The notes under the pieces are model-generated. The model had not been told where the DNA came from, ran no database searches, and saw only the letters and a list, made by a program, of their open reading frames with translations. A DNA stretch of 64,000 bases from positions 1-64,000 of the forward strand of contig CAVQOB010000010.1 of the NCBI GenBank assembly GCA_963714325.1. The letters are read 5' to 3'. Of this stretch, positions 37,477-47,309 are shown piece after piece (the first letter of the stretch is position 1; each line of letters begins with the position of its first letter). The translations under genes and the position numbers were made by a program. Origin of the DNA: CAVQOB01 sp963714325 (GTDB lineage: Bacteria > Pseudomonadota > Alphaproteobacteria > Rhizobiales > Hyphomicrobiaceae).

Positions 37477-38811
37477 TCAAAGTTTCGGTAGCCACGTCGC
37501 GAAGGGCGGATAGGCCGCGATGATGACGATCACTACCAGCAGGCAGATCCAGTAAGGGACCGAGCCGCGAAAGATTTCGCCCGTCGACACGTCTTCGTTC
37601 GGCAACGCCGACTTCACCGTGAACACCAGCATTCCGAACGGCGGCGTCAGCAGCCCCGTCTCGATGGCGATGATGCCGAGTATTGCAAAGGCAATCGGAT
37701 CGTAGCCGAGCGCCAGCGCCACCGGCGAGAACACCGGCACCGTCAGCAGAATGATCGAAATGCTATCGATCAGGCAGCCGAGGATGAACCAGATGATCAC
37801 CATGATCGTCAGCACCTGCCAGGGCTCGAGCCCGGAATTGAGGAACAGCGCCTTCGCCGCCCCGGTGATGCCGGTCATCGACAGCACCCGGCTGTAAAGC
37901 TGTGCAAACACCAGCAGCAGCAACAGCGGCGCCGAGGTCCGCCCGACTGTCAGAATGACCTCGAATATTTCTTTCGGCCGCACACCCTTAGCGATCGCCA
38001 ACACCAGTGACGCGGCGGCGCCGACGCCGGCCCCCTCCGTCGGCGTGAACCACCCGAGCCAGATGCCACCGAGCACGCCGAGCACCAGCGCCAGCACGGC
38101 GAGCGTACTGCGCATGACCGTACCGAGATCGCGCTCGTCCTCGGCGGCATTCTGCGCGGCGACGGCGGCGGTCACGTTCGGCCCCTCGCCAACTCGATGC
38201 GGTTGGGTGTAGGCGACATAGAGGATGTACGTGCAGTAAGCGATGACGACCACGAAGCCCGGAATGATGCCGGCGATGAAAAGTTTGCCAATCGCCTGTT
38301 CGGTGAGTACGCCCCAGACGATCATCAGCACCGACGGCGGGATCAGCATGCCAAGGCAGGCCGATCCGGCAATGCAGCCGAGGCCGAACTGCCGCTCATA
38401 GCCGAAGCGCTTCATTTCCGGCCAGGCGATGCGCGAGAAGGCAGCAGCGGCGGCGATGCTGACCCCGGTGACGAAAGCAAAGATCGCATTCGCCAGCACG
38501 GTCGCAACCGCAAGACGCCCGGGCACTCGTCGCGTCAGCCGATTGACCAGCGCGAAGAGATCGGTTGCCGCACCACACTTGGCGAGAAATTCGCCCATCA
38601 GCATGAACAAGGGAATGACCGCGAAGACATAGTCCTTGAGGGCCTTCTGCGCGGTGTTGGCGACGAACGAACTGACCGCGCCCATATCGCCCTGCATCAG
38701 GTAGAGGCCGAACACCGATGCGACGCCGAGCGCGACCGCGATATGCACGCCTGCGAAAACCATGCCGAGCAGCACGGCGATCAGCAACAGCATCTGTGAG
38801 ATATCGAACAC
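37477..38811 (-). CDS. dctM: TRAP transporter large permease
   Basis: Large inner-membrane subunit of 444 residues of a sodium-driven TRAP importer, with about 11-13 hydrophobic segments. VFAVIPLFMLMGEFLAKCG, GSACLGMLIPPSVLMIVWGVLTE and the paired GLLTPPFGMLVFTVKSA near the end are DctM hallmarks. It is separated from the small permease gene by 15 bases. Substrate is set by the binding protein and is unknown, probably a carboxylate. Confidence 0.95.
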   Translation of the reverse strand: MFDISQMLLLIAVLLGMVFAGVHIAVALGVASVFGLYLMQGDMGAVSSFVANTAQKALKDYVFAVIPLFMLMGEFLAKCGAATDLFALVNRLTRRVPGRLAVATVLANAIFAFVTGVSIAAAAAFSRIAWPEMKRFGYERQFGLGCIAGSACLGMLIPPSVLMIVWGVLTEQAIGKLFIAGIIPGFVVVIAYCTYILYVAYTQPHRVGEGPNVTAAVAAQNAAEDERDLGTVMRSTLAVLALVLGVLGGIWLGWFTPTEGAGVGAAASLVLAIAKGVRPKEIFEVILTVGRTSAPLLLLLVFAQLYSRVLSMTGITGAAKALFLNSGLEPWQVLTIMVIIWFILGCLIDSISIILLTVPVFSPVALALGYDPIAFAILGIIAIETGLLTPPFGMLVFTVKSALPNEDVSTGEIFRGSVPYWICLLVVIVIIAAYPPFATWLPKL

Positions 38812-38826
38812 GGGGGTTGGGTCCTG

Positions 38827-39351
38827 TTAGGTGGCGTGCGAGCTGGAAACGGTGAGCGGCGGCTCACCTCGCGCGAAGGCTTGGCCCTGGCGGATCGCTA
38901 GCAGAACATAGCTGATTGTGGCGAGACCCGCGCCCAGCACCAGCACGAACCGGGCCGGCCACGCGGGAACGCGCAGCGCACCCTCGCCGTCGAACTCGCC
39001 CGACGTCCAGGCGAACGCCGCCTGCTCGACGCTCGCGTAACAGATCAGCCCAAACAATCCGGCGCCAAGCAGTGAGCCGACGATGCCGAGCAACGATTGC
39101 ACGCGATAGGGCATGACGCTGGTGAAGGCGTCGACGTTGATCATGCCGCCGGAGCGGATGGCATAGGCCGCCTGCAACCAGCAGATGATGACGATGGCGC
39201 TGGAGACGAGTTCCGGCGTGCCTTTCAGCGGCCGGTTGAAAGCGACGCGGCCGATCACGTCGGCACAGACGATGAAGGCCAGCGTGAAGCCGATGATGGC
39301 GGCGATCACCAGCATAACCCGCGATGCGGTCTCGAGAAATCGATCGATCAT
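38827..39351 (-). CDS. dctQ: TRAP transporter small permease
   Basis: Small membrane subunit of 174 residues with four hydrophobic segments, starting MIDRFLETASRVMLVIAAIIG. ADVIGRVAFNRPLKGTPEL and INVDAFTSVMP are typical of DctQ. I chose ATG 39351; a further 52 codons are open upstream but have no family resemblance. A 128-base gap separates it from the binding-protein gene, where unequal expression could be set. Confidence 0.9.
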   Translation of the reverse strand: MIDRFLETASRVMLVIAAIIGFTLAFIVCADVIGRVAFNRPLKGTPELVSSAIVIICWLQAAYAIRSGGMINVDAFTSVMPYRVQSLLGIVGSLLGAGLFGLICYASVEQAAFAWTSGEFDGEGALRVPAWPARFVLVLGAGLATISYVLLAIRQGQAFARGEPPLTVSSSHAT

Positions 39352-39479
39352 AATCGTCGTCCGCAGGTGCTTGGTGTGAGTGTGCCGCCGTCGGTGGAGG
39401 GGCGTGGGCGGCGTGCGGTCAAAGTGAGGGCCGGGGCCTATCGTGAGATCGGCGCCCGGCCCGGCATCCCCCGACAGCT

Positions 39480-40565
39480 CTACTTGACCTCGTAGCGCAC
39501 GGGCCATTTGTGACCGAGCTTTTCCGCTTCTTCGAGTGCAATCTTGAGAACTTGCGATGCAGGATGGCCGGCCTTATCGAGTTCACTCGCTTTGTCCTGC
39601 GGCCACCCCTTCAGCGACGATGCCCATTCGACCTTCACCGCGTCGGGCAGTTGCCGCACGATCGACCCGCGCTCCTTCAGCGTTGCCAGCTGCTTGGGAT
39701 AGTTCTCCTCGTTCACCGTCCCGGTCTTGGCTTCATACTCCTTGGCGACCTCGGCGATAATGTCCTGCACTTCCTTCGGCAGGCGCGCCAGCTTGGCTTT
39801 GTTCATGGTCAGGCCATGCCACGTGATCGCGCCGAAACCGATCTCGGTATAATACTTCGCGACTTCGTTGAGCTTGAAGTTGACGACGCCCGACGGGAAC
39901 ATGATCCAGCCGTTGTAGACGCCCGTCTGCAGCGACGTGTAGGCCTCGGGCAACGACGACTGCACGGGCGTTGCGCCGGCATATTCGAGCCACTTGAGAT
40001 TAAGCCCGGCACCCGCAAGCTTGCGGCCCTTGAGATCACCGACCGTGTTCCACTCGAATGTGGTGTTCAGGTTGTAGCCATTGTCGGCGATCAGCGCGAG
40101 CAGCACCTGCCCGTACTTGTCCTCGAACACCTTCGACATCGCCGGCACTTTGTCATAGACGGCGCGTGCCATTTTCACGCTGGCGTTCGAACTCATGGTG
40201 CCAAACGGGATCATCACCTGGAACGCGTGTAGCGGCAGCCGCGAGGGCTCGAAGCAGAAGCAATAGCCGCCGATGTCGATGATGCCGGTTTGCACACCTT
40301 CCAGCGTATCATTGACCTTGACCATCGCGCCGCCATAGCCCTCGATGAATTCGAGCGTGTGCTTGGTGCGTTCCTTGACGCGTTTGGTCACCTCCGGCGC
40401 GAAGAAGGTCTGCATTAGGTTCACATAGGTATTGACCGCCGGATGACCGGACGCCATGCGAAGCTTGATATCCTCGGCGACCGCGCCGCTCGCGGACAAC
40501 AGACTGCCGACAGCAATCGCGCCAGTAAAAGCAAGCGAACGCAGTCGGTGCCAAACTTGGACCAT
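39480..40565 (-). CDS. dctP: TRAP transporter substrate-binding protein
   Basis: Periplasmic DctP-type binding protein of 361 residues. It has a signal peptide (AFTGAIAVGSLLSASGAVA, cleaved before EDIKL), then LRMASGHPAVNTYVN and NGWIMFPSGVVNFKLNE. The conserved Arg that salt-bridges a carboxylate in this family would lie in the KGRKLAGAGLNLK stretch; I see Lys-Gly-Arg-Lys there but cannot fix the residue. ATG 40565 is supported by GGGAGG ten bases upstream. First gene of the TRAP-DUF1330-cyclase unit. Confidence 0.92.
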   Translation of the reverse strand: MVQVWHRLRSLAFTGAIAVGSLLSASGAVAEDIKLRMASGHPAVNTYVNLMQTFFAPEVTKRVKERTKHTLEFIEGYGGAMVKVNDTLEGVQTGIIDIGGYCFCFEPSRLPLHAFQVMIPFGTMSSNASVKMARAVYDKVPAMSKVFEDKYGQVLLALIADNGYNLNTTFEWNTVGDLKGRKLAGAGLNLKWLEYAGATPVQSSLPEAYTSLQTGVYNGWIMFPSGVVNFKLNEVAKYYTEIGFGAITWHGLTMNKAKLARLPKEVQDIIAEVAKEYEAKTGTVNEENYPKQLATLKERGSIVRQLPDAVKVEWASSLKGWPQDKASELDKAGHPASQVLKIALEEAEKLGHKWPVRYEVK

Positions 40566-40743
40566 CGTCAAATCCTCCCAGTGGACAGTTTTGTTGTTGC
40601 AGCGAGTGTCTGGGACCACTCACCCCCTGTCAATGGTTCAGGCGTGATCGCCCCGATCAGCCGGCATGATGACGTTCCCAGGCGCGCTAAATGCTGCTAA
40701 CCATAGGGGAGCGTTTTTTGATCTGGAGTTTGAGGAAGCGGCG

Positions 40744-41719
40744 ATGCAGATTCAAGCAGTACGATTTCACAAGACGGGTGCGCCCGAGGTCCTGCAAGTC
40801 GACAAGATCGAACTCGCCGATCCCGCCGCCGGTCAGGTCCGCGTGCGCCATGCGGCCATCGGCATCAACTACCTCGACACCTACCAACGCTCTGGCGCGT
40901 ACTCCATCGCGCTGCCGAGCGGGGCTGGCAACGAAGCCGCCGGTGTCGTCGAAGCCGTTGGCGCGGGCGTTGCCGATCTAAGGGCTGGCGATCGTGTTGC
41001 CTATGCCGGGGGCGAACCCGGCAGCTATGCCACGCACCGCAATTACCCCGCCGCGCGAACTCGTCAAGCTCCCTGCTGGTGTTTCCGATGAGGCCGCCGC
41101 CGCTCTGATGCTCAAGGGCATGACGGTTGAATACCTGATGGAGCGCTGCGCGCCGGTCAAAGCCGGTCAGTACGCGCTTATGTATGCGGCGGCAGGCGGT
41201 GTCGGCCTCGTTGCGGGGCAATGGGCAAAGGCCATAGGCGTCAAGTTAATCGGCGTCGCAGCCGGCGCCGACAAATGCAAACTTGCGCTCGCCCACGGCT
41301 ATACTGCGGTGATCGATCGGAACAAGGAAGACATCGTCGCGCGCGTCAAGGAAATCGCCGGCGGCAACGTGCCGGTCGTCTATGACTCGATCGGCAAGTC
41401 GACGTTTGAGACGACGCTGAAAGTTCTGGCCCCACGCGGCGTTTTCGTCTCGTTCGGTGCGACGTCGGGCACGCCGCCGCCGGTCGAGGCAGCGACCCTG
41501 CAGAAACTCGGCTCGCTCTACTTCACCCGCCCGACATTACAGACCTATGCCGCCAGCCGCGCCGATCTGGAATTGTCGTCGGGTCGACTGTTCGCACTTG
41601 TGGCCTCAGGCGCCGTCAAACCGCATGTCGGGCACCGCTACAAGCTTGCCGAGGCCGCCAAAGCTCATGCTGATCTCGAAGCCGGGCGCACGTCCGGTTC
41701 GTCGCTGTTGATCCCTTGA
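40744..41719 (+). pseudogene. Zinc-independent quinone oxidoreductase (MDR family), one frameshift
   Basis: NADPH:quinone reductase-like protein of about 324 residues once one extra base near 41046-41054 (a CCCCG run) is removed. The first frame has VRFHKTGAPEVLQVDKIEL, YLDTYQRSG and GDRVAYAGG up to SYATHRNYPA. The second frame carries the cofactor motif AAAGGVGLVAGQWAKAIG and GVFVSFGATSG. GAGGAAG precedes ATG 40744. The family reduces quinones or enones with NADPH in the cytoplasm. It is divergent from the TRAP operon. Confidence 0.87.
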
Positions 41720-41818
41720 GCGGGCATGTTCGATGGACTGACCAAATGCCACAGAGCCGCTGCCGTTGAACCGAACTAGTCTCACGGTGTCCTCACAAGG
41801 TACAGCCATGGAGCGACG

Positions 41819-42283
41819 ATGCGCCCGATCGAAGTCGACACACCACCGGATTGCGCGATAATTTTGCCCAAAGCGGATTTCTCCGATTCCTTTGCCATCG
41901 ACGTTGATCGTTCAATCGACGCACTGCAAGCCGCCGAGATCGCGCTCAGTCGCCAACCCCGCTGGATTGCGGCACTGATGACGCTCCGCAACATCGTGGT
42001 GGCGCCGTTCGGTTTGAAGACGGAGGCACCGCCAAAGAGCCGCCACATCGGAATTTTCCCAATCGTCACCTCTTCACCCCAACGCGTCGTGCTGGGCTTC
42101 GATGATGCGCATCTCGATTTCCGGATCATCGTCGATGTGGCTTTACTCACTGAGACGACGCGACGCGTCACCGCCACGACACTGGTCCACCGCCATAATG
42201 CATTGGGCCGGGCCTATCTGGCGGCAATCCTGCCCTTTCATAAGTTGATCGTTCCAGCGACACTTGCGCGGTTGGCCTCATGA
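41819..42283 (+). CDS. DUF2867 family protein
   Basis: Protein of 154 residues resembling DUF2867, a family with no established biochemical role. Visible family-like stretches are ADFSDSFAIDVDRSIDALQAAE, SRQPRWIAALMTLRN and LGFDDAHLDFRIIVDV, ending in the hydrophobic AYLAAILPFHKLIVPA. No signal peptide. It is 99 bases after the quinone oxidoreductase gene and 12 bases before the cupin-like gene. The assignment is from recalled family pattern and is less certain than its neighbours. Confidence 0.6.
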   Translation: MRPIEVDTPPDCAIILPKADFSDSFAIDVDRSIDALQAAEIALSRQPRWIAALMTLRNIVVAPFGLKTEAPPKSRHIGIFPIVTSSPQRVVLGFDDAHLDFRIIVDVALLTETTRRVTATTLVHRHNALGRAYLAAILPFHKLIVPATLARLAS

Positions 42284-42295
42284 TGGAGATTGTCA

Positions 42296-42733
42296 ATGTC
42301 GGCCTATGACTTGATTGCCCCCGCCGGTTCCTTCGACACGTGGCCCGCCGGCATGACTGAGGACCTTGAGAACAACCGTATGAGTCCGCTGGTCGGTTCG
42401 ACACTGGTCTCAGAAACCGACGAGTTGCGCGTCTGGCACTTGTTGATTCCCGCCGGCAAGCGTTGCAGTTTCCATCGCCACGTCCTCGATTACTTCTGGA
42501 CCTGCCACACCCACGGCCGCGCGCGCGGCTACTACGAGGACGGCAGCATCACCGAGTCGACGCACTTTCCCGGGGACACCCGGCACCTCAAGTACGGCCG
42601 CGGCGAGCACCTCGTCCATTCCGTCGAAAACATCGGCAAGACCGACCTGCTGTTCACCACCGTCGAGTTCAAGAAGAGCGGCAACATGCCATTGCCGGTG
42701 CCGGATGAGGTGCGATTGAAGCTGGCGGGGTGA
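42296..42733 (+). CDS. Cupin-fold protein
   Basis: Small protein of 145 residues with a single cupin-like beta barrel. The metal-binding motif is approximate: SFHRHVLDYFWTCHTHGR supplies two His residues, and EHLVHSVENIGKTDLLF the second half. I place the start at ATG 42296, with GGAG eight bases before; a TTG lies six bases further upstream. Function unknown. It may act on, or bind, the substrate of the alcohol dehydrogenase encoded 48 bases downstream. Confidence 0.7.
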   Translation: MSAYDLIAPAGSFDTWPAGMTEDLENNRMSPLVGSTLVSETDELRVWHLLIPAGKRCSFHRHVLDYFWTCHTHGRARGYYEDGSITESTHFPGDTRHLKYGRGEHLVHSVENIGKTDLLFTTVEFKKSGNMPLPVPDEVRLKLAG

Positions 42734-42781
42734 TCCGGCCGCCTCTGCCAACGATGAACGCCATCTGCTCTGGAGCCGCCG

Positions 42782-43929
42782 ATGTACGCCCCACCGACCG
42801 TCAAGACCGATCACAACGCCGTTCCGGTTCCAGATAAGATGCGCGCGTGGGTGCTTGGCAATCCCGAGGAACTGATTTTCACCGAAAAACCGACGCCGGT
42901 GCCGAAACGCGCTGAAGTGCTGGTGCGGATCGATGCCTGCGCGATCTGCGCGACTGATCTCGACGTGATCAAGTCGGGTCCGCCGGCGATGATCCAGGGT
43001 GGCCTGCCCTACAACAAGAACTGGACGCCTGGGCACGAGTACATGGGGACCGTGGCAGCCCTTGGCCCTGGCGTCGACGAATTCCGCATTGGAGACAGGG
43101 TCACCGTCGAAATCCATGCGGGTTGCGGTCAATGCAAGCGCTGCCGCATGGGCATGTACACGAGTTGCTTGAACTATGGCCTCAACTACGGCGACGTTGA
43201 CAAAGGCCATCGCGCCAACGGCTTCACGACCGACGGCGGCTTCGCCGAATACGCGGTCAACAACATCAACACGCTGATCAAGATCGCCGACACCATGTCC
43301 GACGAGGAGGCGACGCTGGTTGTCACCGCGGGCACCTCGATGTACGGGCTGACCGAACTTGGCGGGCTCGTTGCCGGGGAAAGTGTTGCCGTGCTCGGCC
43401 CGGGGCCGATCGGGCTTCTCGGCGTGGCGGTTGCGAAGGCGCTTGGTGCGTATCCAGTTTTTCTGACCGGGACGCGCGACGGACGTCTTGAGAAGGGCAA
43501 AAAGCTCGGCGCCGATCATGTCGTCAATGTCGGACGCGAGAATGCCGTCGATACCGTGCGGCGGCTCAATGGGGGCGGGGCGTCGATTACGTCATCGAAT
43601 GTTCCGGTGCGCCGGACGCTATCAACGAGGCCGCCCGCATGTGCAATCGCGGCGGCAAGATTTGTCTCGCGGCCTTCCCGCATGACCCGGCGTTGATCGA
43701 TGTCGGTCACATCGTGCGCAACAACATCTACCTGTTCGGGATCCGTGGCGAAGGCAAGAGTGCCACCCACCGCGCCGAAGCGTTCATGCGGACCAAGCGC
43801 TTCGACGCAACACTGATCCATACGCACACCTTTGACCTCGAGGCGCTGCCCGAAGCGATCCGTTATGCCCGCGACCGCGTCGACGACGCGATCAAGGTGG
43901 TTGTGAAGATGCACGGCAACGCCCCGTGA
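42782..43929 (+). pseudogene. Zinc-dependent alcohol dehydrogenase (MDR family), one frameshift
   Basis: Zinc-type medium-chain dehydrogenase of about 381 residues once the frame is restored. CAICATDLDV and PGHEYMGTVAALG carry catalytic zinc ligands, CGQCKRCRMGMYTSC the structural zinc site with four Cys, and GPGPIGLLGVAVAKALGA binds NAD(P). One base is missing in the G-run at 43577-43582 (GGGGCG), after RLNGGG; the protein continues in another frame with GVDYVIECSGAPDAIN. This is the only one-base deletion among the breaks in this window. The family covers sorbitol, threonine and other alcohol dehydrogenases; substrate not assigned. Confidence 0.85.
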
Positions 43930-44022
43930 TCGGGTGATCGTGTGCTGTTGGATCACGCGCGTTTGCCCTGGGCGCAAGTGGTCAAAAGCGAGCTCGTGCC
44001 AACCCAATCTACGAGTACACCA

Positions 44023-45159
44023 CTAGCCGGCGGTCATCGTATGCCGCTCGCGCGCGTAGCGCACCAGCGCGATGAAGCGATAGATGCCGTGCACGAATTT
44101 GCCATAGGGCATCGTCACGAACAGACCGAGGACCACGCCGAGATGCAACGCCAGCAGCAGCCCCATCGCCGGAGTCGCCCGCAACACCAGTAGCAGCAAT
44201 CCCGTCAGACCGGTCAGGAACAGCATGGCGAGAAACGCCACGTCCATACCGCGCTGCGCCTTAACTTGCAGTGCGGGATCACGCGCCTGTTTGGCCTTGA
44301 ACAACCCGATCGGACCGATGACCAGACCAATCCCACCGAGGGTTCCCAGCACGACCGGCAGGTCGTACCAGGGATAGGGCGCCTGCATCCCCAGCAGGTA
44401 GTGGTAGAGCGTCGCGACCGATGTCGACGCGAAGCAGAGCAGAAATCCGTAAAAGGTGAAATGGTGATAGAGACGGCGGTTATCGGTTGGACGTTTCATC
44501 GGCACCGTAGCAACCGACACCGCCGCCATCGAGATAGCGCAGGGAAGCCGCATCGCGCATTGCCTGCCACAGGGATTGCGGTTGACGCAGCGTTGCGAGG
44601 GGTTGGCAGGTATCGCGCGAGAAACTGCCGGGCGCCCATCACCAGCGCCAGGACAGCATAACCGAATGCCGCCCCGAAAATCGCAACCATCGCGTTGTGC
44701 GGCATCAGCCGGTAGAACGCGCCCGGGCCGGTGTGGATGCCGAACAGAGGCCTTGGCGTCGTGCCATGCGACGAAGCCCGCGATGAATATGGCAACGTTC
44801 AATGCCGCGATGATACTGATCGCCAATCCGTTGCGGGCGAACAGCGGCGCCAGCGCACGCGGCCACGCGTAGGCCTGATAGGATTGCGCGCGCACGATCG
44901 CCAGCGTCTGCGGCACGTTGACGTTGAAGGCGTGTGGCGGGGAAAACTGGCAATCGATATAGCACGCGCCGCAGCCGTGGCAGAGATTGGCCAGATAGTT
45001 GAGATCGCCATCAGGGAAGGCGCGACGCATTTCCATCGCCGGGAAGACCGCGCACAATCCTTCGCAATAGCGGCAAGAATTGCAAATCGTCATCAGGCGG
45101 TCCGCTTCGGCGAGCGCGGGCGTCGCGTGATCGGTTGAGGTGGCAGCCGGCATGCTCAT
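44023..45159 (-). CDS. tcuB: Tricarballylate utilization 4Fe-4S protein, three compensating frameshifts
   Basis: TcuB-like membrane iron-sulfur protein, predicted to oxidise the FADH2 of TcuA and pass electrons to quinone. The N-terminus has two [4Fe-4S] motifs (CNSCRYCEGLCAVFP, LCHGCGACYIDCQF); the C-terminus has membrane helices from HHFTFYGFLLCFASTS. The 378-residue frame stays open, but its middle (about residues 135-225) is not TcuB-like. Proper sequence sits in the other two frames: FGIHTGPGAFYRLMPHNAM at about 44620-44755 and QSLWQAMRDAASLRYLDGG at about 44510-44590. One-base insertions near 44749-44756, 44598-44621 and 44481-44500 explain this and restore the original frame. Its ATG overlaps the tcuA stop. 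Confidence 0.88.
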   Translation of the reverse strand: MSMPAATSTDHATPALAEADRLMTICNSCRYCEGLCAVFPAMEMRRAFPDGDLNYLANLCHGCGACYIDCQFSPPHAFNVNVPQTLAIVRAQSYQAYAWPRALAPLFARNGLAISIIAALNVAIFIAGFVAWHDAKASVRHPHRPGRVLPADAAQRDGCDFRGGIRLCCPGAGDGRPAVSRAIPANPSQRCVNRNPCGRQCAMRLPCAISMAAVSVATVPMKRPTDNRRLYHHFTFYGFLLCFASTSVATLYHYLLGMQAPYPWYDLPVVLGTLGGIGLVIGPIGLFKAKQARDPALQVKAQRGMDVAFLAMLFLTGLTGLLLLVLRATPAMGLLLALHLGVVLGLFVTMPYGKFVHGIYRFIALVRYARERHTMTAG

Positions 45160-46583
45160 GCGCGTATCGCTTTCGCTTGATGCTCGGTCTTGTTGACGCG
45201 GCGCGCGGCTTCGCGGCCAGCGATACGGCCGAACACGCTTCCGATGGTCATGCCGATCCCCGCCGCATAGCCCTGCCCCAAAACGTTGCCCGCCATGATC
45301 TCGCCGGCTGCGAACATGTTCGCCGCGGGCTTGCCGTCGTGCATGATCATCCGCGCCTCACGGTTCACCCGCGTGCCGAGATAAGTGAATGTAATGCCCG
45401 GCCGCACAGGATAAGCATAGAAGGGCGCTGTTTCGATGCGGCGCGCCCAGTGGGTCTTCGGCGGCGTCAGGCCTTCGGTCCGGCAGTCATCGAGGATGGT
45501 TAAATCGAATGTCCCCGGCCTGACAGCGGCATTGAACGCCAGGAGCGTCGCTTCCAGCGCCTTGCCATCGAGCGTCAACTTCGATGCCAGCTCAGCAATC
45601 GTCGGCGCGGCGATCGGCGGATAGAGCGAGGGCATGAACAGGTTGAGGGCCGGGGCATCGAAGATGATGTAGGCGATCTGATCGGGCTGTTGCGCGACGA
45701 GACGCCCCCAGATCGCATAACGCTTAGGCCAGATGTCCTCGCCCTCGTCATAGAACCGTTGCGCCTGATTGTTGACGACGACGCCGAACACGACGCAATC
45801 AAGCCGAGTGATTATGCCGCCGTCGAATTTCGGCGCGCGTGCGTCGATCGCAACGGCATGGCATTGCGTCGGATCGCCGACGGATTGCACGCCGTTGGCC
45901 AGCAGCATCTTGAGCACAGTGCCCTTATTGTGTGGTGTACCGCGAATGAGAAAATTGTCGGCCGCTGGCCCCCAGCCTTCACGCAGCCAGTCGATGTTGG
46001 CCTCGAACCCGCCCGCCGCCGTCACCAGCGTGCTGGCCTCGACCCGCGCGATCGCACCCTTGCACTTGACCGTCGCCGACAGGAACATCCCGTCCTTGAT
46101 CTCGAGCCCCGTGACCTCCGCGTCATAGGCCGCGGCGATGCCGAGTCTTTCCCCCGTCAGATAGAGCGCGTTCAACATCGCCCGGCCGCCACCGAGAAAG
46201 AACGAGTTGGTGCGGCCGAGACTGAGCGTGCCGCCGAGGGATGGCTGGAACCGTACGCCCTGCTCGGCGATCCACGGCAGCATGTCTTTCAACTCGGCGA
46301 TCATCATCCGCGCGAGATCCTCGTCGGTTTTGCCGCCGGTCACCAGCAGCAGATCGTCGAAGAATTCGGCCTCTGTATAGGGACCTGACAGCGTCTCGGT
46401 CGCAGTGTCGTGCGCGCAGCGCATGTTGCGGGTATGGCGCGTATTGCCGCCCCGGTAGAACTGGGGAGCTGCTTCGAGCACGAGCACGCTGGCGCCAGCC
46501 CGGCGAGCGGCGATCGCCGCACACAGCCCCGCATTACCGCCACCGATGACCAGCACGTCATAGCGCCGCGAAAAGTCTGCCAT
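45156..46583 (-). CDS. tcuA: FAD-dependent tricarballylate dehydrogenase-like protein
   Basis: Soluble flavoprotein of 475 residues of the fumarate-reductase/succinate-dehydrogenase flavoprotein family. The FAD motif VLVIGGGNAGLCAAIAARRAGA is at the N-terminus, GGNTRHTRNMRCAH follows, and ANMFAAGEIMAGNVLGQGYAAGIGM is the C-terminal FAD stretch. It matches TcuA, which oxidises tricarballylate to cis-aconitate. In this setting, next to GalC and GalB, its substrate may be another saturated tricarboxylate. It is 30 bases after galC and overlaps tcuB by four bases. Confidence 0.9.
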   Translation of the reverse strand: MADFSRRYDVLVIGGGNAGLCAAIAARRAGASVLVLEAAPQFYRGGNTRHTRNMRCAHDTATETLSGPYTEAEFFDDLLLVTGGKTDEDLARMMIAELKDMLPWIAEQGVRFQPSLGGTLSLGRTNSFFLGGGRAMLNALYLTGERLGIAAAYDAEVTGLEIKDGMFLSATVKCKGAIARVEASTLVTAAGGFEANIDWLREGWGPAADNFLIRGTPHNKGTVLKMLLANGVQSVGDPTQCHAVAIDARAPKFDGGIITRLDCVVFGVVVNNQAQRFYDEGEDIWPKRYAIWGRLVAQQPDQIAYIIFDAPALNLFMPSLYPPIAAPTIAELASKLTLDGKALEATLLAFNAAVRPGTFDLTILDDCRTEGLTPPKTHWARRIETAPFYAYPVRPGITFTYLGTRVNREARMIMHDGKPAANMFAAGEIMAGNVLGQGYAAGIGMTIGSVFGRIAGREAARRVNKTEHQAKAIRA

Positions 46584-46613
46584 GCTCCCCCGAAGGCCCC
46601 AGCGCTTTGCCGT

Positions 46614-47309
46614 TCAATCGTCAAGCTTGTCGACGTAGCGCAATCCAGCCTTCTCCAGCGCCGGACGCATGTTGTACATGTCGAGACCCAATTCACCCGC
46701 CGCCAAGCGTCTGCGCTTCTCGTCTTCATTGGCATTGCGGCCCAGGCCTGCCTTCGCAACCGCCTCGGCGTCGCGGCGCGGCACCACCACCACCCCGTCG
46801 TCATCGGCGACGATCACATCGCCCGGCTGCACGGCGGAGCCCGCACAGACAACCGGAATGTTTACCGCACCGAGCGTCGCCTTGACCGTGCCCTTCGCCG
46901 AGATCGCCCGAGACCAGACCGGAAATCCCATCTCCTTAAGCGTGCGCACGTCGCGGCATCCCGCATCGATGACCAGTCCCTGGACGCCGCGTGCCTTGAG
47001 CGCCGTGGCGAGCAAATCGCCGAACATTCCATCCGTGTTCTCGGCCGTGACGGCAACGACCAGCATATCGCCGGGTTTACATTGCTCGATGGCGACGTGG
47101 ATCATCCAGTTGTCGCCGGGCTGGGCCAGCACAGTCACGGCGCTCCCCGCCGCCTCGCCACCAGCCCAGGCCGGGCGCATATACGTCTGCATCAGGCCGA
47201 CACGCCCCATCGCTTCGTGGACGGTTGCGACACCCAACGTGCCGAGCGTCTTGATGGTTTGCGCATCCGCGCGCGGGATGTTGCGCACGACGACGGGTTT
47301 GAAGGTCAT
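46614..47309 (-). CDS. galC: 4-carboxy-4-hydroxy-2-oxoadipate aldolase (RraA-like fold)
   Basis: Class II pyruvate aldolase of 231 residues in the RraA-like family. LVIDAGCRDVRTLKEMGFPVWSR supplies the conserved Arg-Asp pair that binds pyruvate and metal, and GDVIVADDDGVVVVPRRDA is the usual C-terminal strand. It cleaves 4-carboxy-4-hydroxy-2-oxoadipate to pyruvate and oxaloacetate, the last step of gallate and protocatechuate 4,5-cleavage pathways; HMG aldolase activity is common too. The start overlaps the galB stop by four bases, strong support for pathway coupling. Confidence 0.88.
   Translation of the reverse strand: MTFKPVVVRNIPRADAQTIKTLGTLGVATVHEAMGRVGLMQTYMRPAWAGGEAAGSAVTVLAQPGDNWMIHVAIEQCKPGDMLVVAVTAENTDGMFGDLLATALKARGVQGLVIDAGCRDVRTLKEMGFPVWSRAISAKGTVKATLGAVNIPVVCAGSAVQPGDVIVADDDGVVVVPRRDAEAVAKAGLGRNANEDEKRRRLAAGELGLDMYNMRPALEKAGLRYVDKLDD

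Noticed and set aside
41782..42177. 131-codon minus-strand open frame
   Set aside because: Overlaps the plus-strand DUF2867-like gene, which fits the spacing and direction of its neighbours better.
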